Notes under the pieces: generated by a model
The model's database searches: none
What the model saw: the letters and a program-made list of their open reading frames with translations, nothing else
Told to the model about the DNA's origin: nothing
Translations under genes and position numbers: made by a program
Part shown: piece by piece, positions 1-5,774 of the stretch
Layout: each line of letters begins with the position of its first letter
Position numbering within the stretch: position 1 is the first letter of the stretch
From: Clostridiales bacterium
GTDB taxonomy: Bacteria > Bacillota > Clostridia > Saccharofermentanales > Saccharofermentanaceae
Length of the DNA stretch: 8,723 bases
Assembly: GCA_003543635.1 (NCBI GenBank)
Contig: DNAE01000201.1
Location: forward strand, 1-8,723
Direction of reading: 5' to 3'

Positions 1-678
1 TATGATATCCGTCAGCATATTATCGTCCGTGGGGTCGAATGTCCTGTCCGTATCAGGGGGAGAATCGAAGAAATCCCTTAAGTCCTCGCAGAATACATTA
101 AAGGAAGATATCTTTTCCGCGATATCGTCCTGATTCACCAATTCCGCTATGGTCTCCAGGGCTTCCGTTATCTTCGATGCACCGTTTATTATGTCCACGA
201 TGACATCCGATGCATCGGAACTCATGAACTCCCTGATACCAGTTATCATCCCCGTTTCATCCAGCTGCTCGATCAACTCTTCGATCTGCTCGGAAAAATA
301 GGAGAACAGGATACCGCTGCTCCTATAGGTATAAAACACGGTGACGGCGCTCCTCAGATCATCTTCGTCAAAGGAATTCATGCCGCTTACAACGATGGGA
401 ACACCCTCATCGATGCCGTTTTGAGCTAGGACGCTCCTGTAAACGTTGTCATCGAGGCCGTTCATATCGAAGGCATATAATCCGTAGGTCTTTAAAAGCT
501 CCCTGTTATACCTGGCCATAAAGGATTCCATCTGAAGCCTCACGGCGCGTTCATAGGTAAGGCGCCTGTCCAGATCCGCAACAAATGCCACATAGGTGGT
601 CTCAAGAAGGATCAGGGCGGATACGGTAATTGCAAGGAACATGGTACTGACGCCCTTCTTGCTCCTAATCTTCCTCAT
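1..678 (-). CDS. TadG/DUF5702-like Tad pilus-associated membrane protein, 3' end cut off by window
   Basis: The reading frame runs open for 226 codons from an ATG at 678 to the window edge, so the C-terminus is missing. The N-terminus is a short basic leader (MRKIRSKKG), then a hydrophobic segment at about residues 12-32. This resembles the N-terminal anchor of TadG-like proteins, in which one membrane helix holds a large outside domain. Next comes a motif around ARYNRELLKTYGLYAFD (about residues 60-76), which I recognise from clostridial DUF5702 proteins found in Tad (tight adherence) clusters. The rest is acidic and probably extracytoplasmic. The start overlaps the end of the TadE-like gene by 14 bases and has a GGGGGAG ribosome site 7 bases upstream, so the two are very likely translationally coupled. 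Seen: anchor, motif, overlap. Inferred: role in pilus or surface-protein assembly. The exact family is moderately sure, the biochemical role is not. Confidence 0.7.
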   Translation of the reverse strand, partial: MRKIRSKKGVSTMFLAITVSALILLETTYVAFVADLDRRLTYERAVRLQMESFMARYNRELLKTYGLYAFDMNGLDDNVYRSVLAQNGIDEGVPIVVSGMNSFDEDDLRSAVTVFYTYRSSGILFSYFSEQIEELIEQLDETGMITGIREFMSSDASDVIVDIINGASKITEALETIAELVNQDDIAEKISSFNVFCEDLRDFFDSPPDTDRTFDPTDDNMLTDII

Positions 679-958
679 CGAACATCTCCCCCAGCGTCCC
701 GTATATGATCCTGTAATTCTCGGATATCCCGGTGAGGAAAGTATTAAGGCGCTCGCTTCCCACATCCCTCAAGTCGTAACCGCCCATGTCCTCTTCCCTT
801 ATGAGTTCTCCGTTATCCGTATATTGCTCCTGCTCCTCCAGGAGCACCAGGAACTCGTCCCTGATATCCCCGCATATGAGCATGGGGGCGGTTATCAGGA
901 ATGTCAGGATGATAAGGACTGTCGAGAATACCACTGCCGTTTCCAAAGTCGATCCCAT
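665..958 (-). CDS. small TadE-like pseudopilin/membrane protein
   Basis: This 97-residue protein has one hydrophobic helix at about residues 7-30, starting directly after MGSTLET, followed by an acidic hydrophilic tail rich in Glu, Asp and Tyr. Gly-Ser/Thr-Leu-Glu at the head of a long helix resembles the processing region of type IV pilins and TadE pseudopilins. Here, however, the Glu is the fourth residue after Gly (the fifth is usual) and only Met precedes the Gly, so processing by a prepilin peptidase is uncertain. The start is well fixed: GGAGGGAG lies a few bases upstream of the ATG. It is probably the first gene of its transcript, since a terminator and repeat-rich leader precede it, and it overlaps the following TadG/DUF5702-like gene by 14 bases. 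That neighbour is the main support for a Tad role. Another small single-pass membrane protein remains possible. Confidence 0.65.
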   Translation of the reverse strand: MGSTLETAVVFSTVLIILTFLITAPMLICGDIRDEFLVLLEEQEQYTDNGELIREEDMGGYDLRDVGSERLNTFLTGISENYRIIYGTLGEMFDEED

Positions 959-1000
959 AGTTCTCCCTCCTTTTTTCCTTGAGTTTAGGTCAAAGGGAGA

Positions 1001-1010
1001 TCCAATTGGA
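1001..1010. repeat. 10-base perfect palindrome TCCAATTGGA
   Basis: TCCAATTGGA reads the same on both strands. It sits 43-52 bases upstream of the TadE-like start codon and directly beside the TTTGTAAC repeat cluster. It could be a dimeric protein-binding half of the same control region. A 10-base palindrome can arise by chance, so this is only a candidate. Confidence 0.25.
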
Positions 1011-1054
1011 CGACAATCGGTTACAAACGGTTACAAACCTTGTCGATTTGTAAC
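1011..1054 (-). promoter_or_regulatory. operator-like repeat cluster upstream of the TadE-like gene
   Basis: On the plus strand CGGTTACAAA occurs twice in perfect tandem (1018-1027 and 1028-1037), a spacing of about one helical turn. A third copy of the core, inverted (TTTGTAAC), lies at 1047-1054 and forms an 8-base inverted repeat with GTTACAAA at 1030-1037 across 9 bases. CGACAA (1011-1016) and TTGTCG (1040-1045) form a second inverted pair around the tandem copies. The cluster lies between the pheT terminator and the TadE-like start. Repeat geometry of this kind often marks a transcription-factor site. No regulator is identified, and I could not place a convincing -10/-35 pair in this gap. 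Confidence 0.4.
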
Positions 1055-1056
1055 AT

Positions 1057-1085
1057 AAAAAAAGCCGCATCCGAAGATGCGGCTT
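1057..1085 (-). terminator. rho-independent terminator of pheST
   Basis: Read on the minus strand, a perfect 10-base-pair stem (AAGCCGCATC / GATGCGGCTT) closes a TTCG tetraloop and runs into seven T residues. It begins 17 bases after the pheT stop codon, as expected for the end of that transcript. UUCG loops closed by C-G are known to be exceptionally stable. On the plus strand the stem lacks a T-tract, so the terminator works in one direction. Confidence 0.93.
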
Positions 1086-1101
1086 AATATGGAGTCTTTA
1101 C

Positions 1102-3516
1102 TTATCTGAGCTTAGCTCCGTAGTTCTTCTCGAGCCTCTCGAGTATCTTATCGTAGGAATCCTTGATGTCGGCATCGGTAAGGGTCTTGTTGTCGTCACG
1201 GAATATAAGGGAGACCGCAACGGATTTCATGTTCTCACCGAGCTTCTCACTCTCATAGACGTCGAAGAACTCGACCTCCTTGAGGAGCTTACCGCCCGCA
1301 GACCTGATGGTCTTGAGGATCTCACCGACTGCAACGGATCTGTCCACGATGACAGCTATATCCCTGGAGATACCGGGGAACTTGGGAAGCTGCTTATAGA
1401 CCCTCTCAGTCTTTGATGCGGCGATCAGAGCCTCCGCGTCAAGCTCGAAGAAGACAGCCTTTTCGGGAGCCTCGAAGTTTCCTGCCACGTCGGGGAAGAT
1501 AACACCCATGACACCGATGCTCTTGCCGTTAACGATAACATTAGCCGTTCTTCCGGGATGGAAGGAAGGATCGTCCGTGCAGGCAGTGAATGTCAGGGAT
1601 CTGATGCCGAGGACGGCACAGAGCTCCTCGATGATGCCCTTCGTCTCAAAGAACAGCGTCTTGCTGTCGGAGATGGAATTATCGTAATTGAAACCGCAAA
1701 GTGTCTGTCTCTCGTAGGGGAGGTTATTGATATTCTCGTCGGGAATATAGACATAGGCCAGCTCGAATACCTTGGCATTGGTAACTCCGCGGTTGGAGTT
1801 TCTGGAAGCGATACGGAGCATGGAAGGAAGCATTGTCGTTCTCATGACGGCCGTGTCGTCGCCCAAAGGATTACTTATCTTGACCTGGTTTCTCAAGCTC
1901 GAATCCTCGGGAAGGTTGAGCTTATCGAGATCAGAAGGGCTCTCGAAGGAATAGGTGATAGCCTCGTAGAAGCCGCAGGAAACAAGGGTATTCCTGATTT
2001 TCTCAGCGGCGTTCTGCTCGCGGGTCCTTCCGCCGAGAGTCGTAGCGGAAGCGTTAAGCAGGGTCGCGGGGATGTTGTTATAACCGAAGAATCTAGCAAT
2101 CTCCTCGGAGATATCAGCCTCGGACTCCAGATCAGGCCTGAATGTGGGAGGTGTGATGATACCGTCCTCCACCTTACACTCCAGCTTGTTAAGGACATCG
2201 AGCATGAACTCCTCGGTGGCATCTATACCTAAGAAGGCATTGATCTTGGCGGGACGGAAGGGGATCTTCTTCACTTCCCTCTTCGTGGGATAAACATCGA
2301 TCAAACCCTTGCTGACCTTACCGCAGCCGAGCAATTCAACGAGCTCGCAGGCACGGTCAAGGGCTCTTAATGCATTCTCGGGATCAAGTCCCTTCTCATA
2401 TCTTGAGGAAGCCTCGGTGCGCAGTCCGTTGGCAATGGCCGTCTTACGTACGGAAACGCCGTTGAAGGTCGCGGACTCGAAGAGGATGGACTTAGTGGTC
2501 TCGAGGACTTCGGAATTCTCACCGCCCATGACACCGGCGATGGCGCAGACCTTCTTCTCATCCGCGATAACGAGGTTACTGCTGTTAAGCTCATGGTCGT
2601 TACCGTCAAGGGTCTTGGTCATCTCGCCGTCCTTGGCTGTCCTTACGATGATGTGATTACCCTCAAGGTAATCGAGATCGAAGGCATGCATGGGCTGACC
2701 CAGCTCAAGACATACATAATTCGTAATATCAACGATGTTGTTGATGGGCCTCATGCCGGCGGCAAGGAGCCTCTCTGCCATCCAGGCGGGGGAAGGACCG
2801 ATAACAACATCTTCAACTGTTCTGGAACAGTAACGGTAGCAGAGGTCAGGTGCTTCGATATCAACCTTGGCCACATCGCTCGTATTGAGTGATCCCTCCT
2901 GTTTGAGCTTGGGGGAAACGGGTCTGAACTCCTCTCCCATGGTGACAGCCGCCTCTCGGCCGAGCCCCTCGATGGAGAAGCAGTCGGGTCTGTTGGAAGT
3001 GATCTCGAAGTCGATGGTGACGATATCGTCAAGGTTTAAGATATCCCTGATATCGGTACCGACTTCAGGAACTTCGGGAAGGAGCCTGAGATCCCAGAGA
3101 CCGTATACATCGGCACCGGGCTTACCGGCAGCGGCGGCACCCAGCTCATCGCCGGAACAGCACATACCGTTACTCTCCACTCCCCTGATCTTACCCTTCT
3201 TGATGGTGATCTCGGGCAATACGGCTCCCACCGCAGCCACGGGGCATATCATACCCACCTCAACATTGGGGGCACCGCAAACGATCTGGACCTCATGTCC
3301 CAGCTCGTCCCTGCCCAGGTCCACCTTGAGGATGTGAAGGTGATCGGAATCGGGATGGTCCTCCACCGTCAGGATCTTACCTGCATAAACACCTTCTATC
3401 TTAGTATCGATTATTTCCTCAACCTTGGAACCGGAGAGCGTCATGGCATCCGCCAGTTCCTTTGGAGTAACCTTTATATCCGTAAAATCTTTAAGCCAAC
3501 CTATGGGTGCTTTCAT
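1102..3516 (-). CDS. pheT: phenylalanine--tRNA ligase beta subunit
   Basis: This is the beta chain of the cytoplasmic alpha2-beta2 enzyme that charges tRNA-Phe with phenylalanine using ATP. At 804 residues it has the usual bacterial length and full domain order. An EMAP-type tRNA-binding domain lies at about 39-148 (VEDHPDSDHLHILKVD, VCGAPNV). The B3/B4 editing region lies at about 215-395 (INNIVDITNYV, GQPMHAFD, GLRTEASSRYEKG). B5 lies at about 410-485 and is followed by the inactive class II-like core. The C-terminal ferredoxin-fold anticodon-binding domain lies at 711-804 (PKFPGISRDIAVIVD). The start ATG has GGGAGG 9 bases upstream, placed in the 18-base gap after pheS, so the two subunits are co-translated from one message. 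No truncation or frameshift is seen. A strong terminator follows. Confidence 0.98.
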   Translation of the reverse strand: MKAPIGWLKDFTDIKVTPKELADAMTLSGSKVEEIIDTKIEGVYAGKILTVEDHPDSDHLHILKVDLGRDELGHEVQIVCGAPNVEVGMICPVAAVGAVLPEITIKKGKIRGVESNGMCCSGDELGAAAAGKPGADVYGLWDLRLLPEVPEVGTDIRDILNLDDIVTIDFEITSNRPDCFSIEGLGREAAVTMGEEFRPVSPKLKQEGSLNTSDVAKVDIEAPDLCYRYCSRTVEDVVIGPSPAWMAERLLAAGMRPINNIVDITNYVCLELGQPMHAFDLDYLEGNHIIVRTAKDGEMTKTLDGNDHELNSSNLVIADEKKVCAIAGVMGGENSEVLETTKSILFESATFNGVSVRKTAIANGLRTEASSRYEKGLDPENALRALDRACELVELLGCGKVSKGLIDVYPTKREVKKIPFRPAKINAFLGIDATEEFMLDVLNKLECKVEDGIITPPTFRPDLESEADISEEIARFFGYNNIPATLLNASATTLGGRTREQNAAEKIRNTLVSCGFYEAITYSFESPSDLDKLNLPEDSSLRNQVKISNPLGDDTAVMRTTMLPSMLRIASRNSNRGVTNAKVFELAYVYIPDENINNLPYERQTLCGFNYDNSISDSKTLFFETKGIIEELCAVLGIRSLTFTACTDDPSFHPGRTANVIVNGKSIGVMGVIFPDVAGNFEAPEKAVFFELDAEALIAASKTERVYKQLPKFPGISRDIAVIVDRSVAVGEILKTIRSAGGKLLKEVEFFDVYESEKLGENMKSVAVSLIFRDDNKTLTDADIKDSYDKILERLEKNYGAKLR

Positions 3517-3534
3517 TATCTCGTACCTCCCTCA

Positions 3535-4566
3535 TCACTTGAACTGCTTAAGGAAACGTACATCGTTCTCGTAAAGGAGACGGATGTCGTCGATTCCGTA
3601 GCGTCCCATTGCAGTCCTCTCAACTCCGATACCGAAGGCGAAACCGCTGTATTCCTCGGAGTCGATGCCGCAATTCTCAAGTACCTCGGGATGTACCATA
3701 CCGGCACCAAGTACTTCGATCCAACCTTCGCCCTTGCAGACTCTGCAGCCCTTACCGCCGCAGGACCAACATGTAAGGTCTACCTCTACGGAAGGCTCCG
3801 TGAAGGGGAAATGGTGCGGGCGGAGTCTGATCTCCGTATTCTCGCCGAAGAGCTTCTTGGCGAAAAGCTTAAGGGAACCTACCAGGTCACCCATGGTAAC
3901 GCCCTTATCCACCACAAGGCCCTCGATCTGATGGAAGACGGGGGAATGGGTGCTGTCAAGGGTATCCTGCCTGTAAACCTTACCGGGGCAGATGACCTTG
4001 ATCGGGGGCTTCTTATTCTCCATGATCCTGATCTGCATGGGAGATGTCTGGGTACGGAGGAGGATACTGTCACTTATATAGAAAGTATCCTGTGTATCCC
4101 TGGCGGGATGTCCCTTGGGAAGTCTCAAGAGCTCGAAATTGTACTTATCGTACTCCACCTCGGGGCCTTCGCCGATGCTGTAGCCGAGACCCAGGAATAT
4201 ATCGCAGATCTCGTTGATGGCCATATTAAGGGGATGTCTTGCGCCGCTTCCCTCAAACTTGGAAGGAAGTGTAACGTCTATGACCTCCCTCTTGAGCTTA
4301 TAGGCGCTCTCCATGTCTTTTATCTTCTTGGAATAATCCTCAAAGGCGGCTTCCATCTTGGCACGTACTTCGTTTACCATCTGTCCTGCAGCCGGACGCT
4401 CCTCGGGTGTCAGGTTTCCCATTCCGCGCAAAACGCCGGTGAGCTTACCTTTCTTACCGAAGTATTCAACTCTTAAAGCTTCTATTTCCTTGGAATTCGT
4501 AAGCTTCTTTATCTTCTCTTCAAATTCCGCACGGGTATTCATAAGAGATTCTCTTAAGTCACTCAT
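3535..4566 (-). CDS. pheS: phenylalanine--tRNA ligase alpha subunit
   Basis: This is the catalytic alpha chain of phenylalanyl-tRNA synthetase. With the chosen start it has 343 residues. Residues 1-88 form a charged, coiled-coil tRNA-binding arm. The class II aminoacylation core follows, with [10 protein letters not shown] (about 171-180), motif 2 [19 protein letters not shown] (about 195-213), [11 protein letters not shown] in the phenylalanine pocket region, and motif 3 [17 protein letters not shown] (about 308-324). A CxxC-x4-CxxC cluster at about 266-277 is a common feature of bacterial PheS and may bind a metal. Two in-frame ATGs compete, at 4572 and 4566. I chose 4566 because GGAGG lies 8 bases before it and only 2 bases before 4572. 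With the upstream ATG the protein would gain Met-Gly. pheT follows 18 bases downstream. Confidence 0.98.
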   Translation of the reverse strand: MSDLRESLMNTRAEFEEKIKKLTNSKEIEALRVEYFGKKGKLTGVLRGMGNLTPEERPAAGQMVNEVRAKMEAAFEDYSKKIKDMESAYKLKREVIDVTLPSKFEGSGARHPLNMAINEICDIFLGLGYSIGEGPEVEYDKYNFELLRLPKGHPARDTQDTFYISDSILLRTQTSPMQIRIMENKKPPIKVICPGKVYRQDTLDSTHSPVFHQIEGLVVDKGVTMGDLVGSLKLFAKKLFGENTEIRLRPHHFPFTEPSVEVDLTCWSCGGKGCRVCKGEGWIEVLGAGMVHPEVLENCGIDSEEYSGFAFGIGVERTAMGRYGIDDIRLLYENDVRFLKQFK

Positions 4567-4574
4567 ACCCATAA

Positions 4575-4579
4575 CCTCC
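4575..4579 (-). promoter_or_regulatory. pheS ribosome binding site, decides between two starts
   Basis: GGAGG on the minus strand is followed by ATG after 2 bases (4572) and by a second in-frame ATG after 8 bases (4566). A 2-base spacer is too short for efficient initiation and 8 is near ideal, so translation most likely begins at 4566. Confidence 0.75.
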
Positions 4580-4600
4580 GTATCAGTTTTTAACTAATAA

Positions 4601-4629
4601 AATATAACACAAGAGGCCTGATATTAAAA
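4601..4629 (-). promoter_or_regulatory. possible pheST promoter, extended -10
   Basis: On the minus strand TGTTATATT matches an extended -10 (TG, one base, then TATATT at 4606-4601). A weak -35 (TTTTAA, 4629-4624) lies 17 bases upstream. The leader to pheS would be only about 30 bases, and no T-box or attenuator fits in the gap. The region is AT-rich, so chance matches are easy. Readthrough from the upstream hydrolase gene is an alternative, because I see no terminator between them. Confidence 0.4.
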
Positions 4630-4632
4630 GTT

Positions 4633-5250
4633 TTACGTTAAAAAGAGATAGGGATTTGTCTTTTTCTCCGTATCAAGGGTGGTGGAAGGTCCGTGACCGG
4701 GATAGATCTTAAGATCTTCCGATATGGAGGAGATCTTGGAAAGGGACTGTTTCATATCAAAGGCGCTGCCCAGGGGAAGATCCGTCCTGCCGATGGAGGA
4801 CCGGAACAGCATATCCCCCGTAAACATTACGTTCTCGGTGTCTTTAAAGATATAGCACACCTCTCCGGGGCTGTGGCCCGGGGTATGAAGGACACTGATC
4901 TTCGTGTCCCCTATGATCCTTCCGTCACAGGACGCGGCATCCTCGGTATCGATATCAAAGGACAAGGGAGCCCACATATCGGAAGAACAGTTAAGATCCG
5001 GGTCTTTAAGGAGCTTAACATCTTCCCTGTGGATCATTACGGGAGCCTCTGGATATAAAGATACCCACTTATAAAGGCAGAAAATATGGTCAAAATGGCC
5101 GTGGGTCACAAAAATGCCCTTAAGTTCCTTATCCTTTAAGGCGGCGCGGGCAGGATCCACCGACGGATCCACGATAAAAAAGTAACGGTCGAATTCCACC
5201 GTATACATATTGGATCCCAGGGGACCCTCCGGGAAAGTCTTGATCAGCAC
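4633..5250 (-). CDS. MBL-fold metallo-hydrolase, glyoxalase II-like
   Basis: This 205-residue cytoplasmic protein has the metal-binding set of the metallo-beta-lactamase fold. It includes THGHFDH (49-55, HxHxDH), HTPGHSPG (122-129), TGDMLF (144-149, bridging Asp146), GRTDLP (154-159) and YPGHGPSTTL (183-192, His186). This matches the small YcbL/hydroxyacylglutathione-hydrolase-like group, which is about 200-215 residues long, so it probably binds two metal ions and hydrolyses a thioester or ester. The true substrate cannot be read from sequence. The start is GTG at 5250: the family normally begins just before the GP-L-SN strand, and an in-frame TGA lies two codons upstream. No good ribosome site is near (GGAAAG is about 16 bases away), so translation is probably coupled to the preceding gene, which ends 6 bases before. 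An alternative start at Met15 would lose the first strand. Confidence 0.9.
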   Translation of the reverse strand: MLIKTFPEGPLGSNMYTVEFDRYFFIVDPSVDPARAALKDKELKGIFVTHGHFDHIFCLYKWVSLYPEAPVMIHREDVKLLKDPDLNCSSDMWAPLSFDIDTEDAASCDGRIIGDTKISVLHTPGHSPGEVCYIFKDTENVMFTGDMLFRSSIGRTDLPLGSAFDMKQSLSKISSISEDLKIYPGHGPSTTLDTEKKTNPYLFLT

Positions 5251-5256
5251 GGAAGA

Positions 5257-5661
5257 TCAGACAACGCTTTCCTTAAGCCACAAACGCCAGTCGAAGTCTC
5301 CTCTGTCTATGGCGAGGATCAGCGTCTCAGCGGTGGCAAGGTTCGTTGCATAGGGGATATTGTTGTAATCGCAAACGTTAAGGAGCTCCGATGCATCCTT
5401 GAGTTGCTGCTCTCCCCTGCCGTCACGAAGATAGATAACACAGTCGATCTCATTGAACTGGGCCCTCCTTGCGAGCTGCTCGACGCCGCTGGAATAGTCA
5501 ACGGAAAGACCGGACACCTCGATATCGACGGCGGCCTTGAGATACTTAGCCGTGTTATATACGGAGATGAGTTGATGCTTCATAAGGAGCGTCTTATAAG
5601 CAATACAGAAATTGACGAGCAATTCATTCTTACGGTTGTCGGCCATGAGAACAATCTTCAT
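5257..5661 (-). CDS. methylglyoxal-synthase-fold protein, catalytic residues degenerate
   Basis: At 134 residues it has the length of clostridial methylglyoxal synthases (dihydroxyacetone phosphate to methylglyoxal). It shares clear segments with them: MKIVLMADNRK at the N-terminus, FCIAYKTLLMKH (18-29), NEIDCVIYLRD (70-80), NIPYATNLATAETLI (101-115) and RGDFDWR (120-126). Compared with the E. coli enzyme as I remember it, key sites differ. The AHD motif holding His19 reads ADN. The phosphate-binding TGTTG reads YNTAK. The GGDQQ motif with catalytic Asp71 lies where SSGVEQ stands. The PHDPD motif with His98 reads QQLKD. The fold is probably kept but normal activity is doubtful, so it may be a binding or regulatory relative. 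It lies next to mreD-PBP2, where clostridia often place mgsA. The ATG has AAAGGGG about 9 bases upstream and its own promoter. Confidence 0.8.
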   Translation of the reverse strand: MKIVLMADNRKNELLVNFCIAYKTLLMKHQLISVYNTAKYLKAAVDIEVSGLSVDYSSGVEQLARRAQFNEIDCVIYLRDGRGEQQLKDASELLNVCDYNNIPYATNLATAETLILAIDRGDFDWRLWLKESVV

Positions 5662-5694
5662 AAATGCGCCCCTTTATACATAGATTCATATATT

Positions 5695-5723
5695 ATTTTA
5701 GTAAAAATGTCTTTTCTAATCAA
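5695..5723 (-). promoter_or_regulatory. sigma-A-type promoter of the methylglyoxal-synthase-like gene
   Basis: On the minus strand TTGATT (5723-5718) and TAAAAT (5700-5695) are separated by exactly 17 bases in an AT-rich stretch, close to the TTGACA/TATAAT consensus. Transcription would start near 5688, giving a leader of about 27 bases that carries the AAAGGGG ribosome site. It separates this unit from the PBP2 gene and could also feed the hydrolase and pheST genes. Confidence 0.7.
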
Positions 5724-5747
5724 TTGAGAATTGCATAAACTAATGAG

Positions 5748-5773
5748 AAAAAAACTGATTTTTTGCCAAACAG
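5748..5773 (-). terminator. weak terminator-like hairpin after PBP2
   Basis: Just after the PBP2 stop, the minus strand can fold CTGTTT with AAATCAG (one bulged T, 6 pairs, GC-poor) and then has seven T residues. The stem is weak, so termination may be partial. Its position between the PBP2 gene and the next promoter supports the call. Confidence 0.4.
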
Positions 5774-5774
5774 G

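Noticed and set aside
975..1000. TTGACC on the minus strand as the -35 of a TadE-like promoter
   Set aside because: The position where the -10 should fall is the GGAGGG ribosome site, so no matching -10 exists.
1558..2232. 224-codon plus-strand open frame opposite pheT
   Set aside because: It is antisense to the conserved core of pheT with no independent start signals, so it is a shadow frame.
3745..3780. CxxC-x4-CxxC cluster in PheS as a possible unusual zinc insertion
   Set aside because: A similar Cys cluster in the same place is common in PheS of clostridia and other bacteria, so it is not unusual.
3295..4476. 393-codon open frame on the plus strand opposite pheS and the pheT 5' end
   Set aside because: It spans two well-supported pheST genes in antisense, including their intergenic gap, and encodes no recognisable motif. 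It is treated as a shadow of codon bias.
4616..4640. AT-rich partial inverted repeat AAAAGTTTT after the hydrolase gene as a terminator
   Set aside because: It is a short A-T-only palindrome with no usable loop and no proper T-tract placement, so it would not form a stable hairpin.
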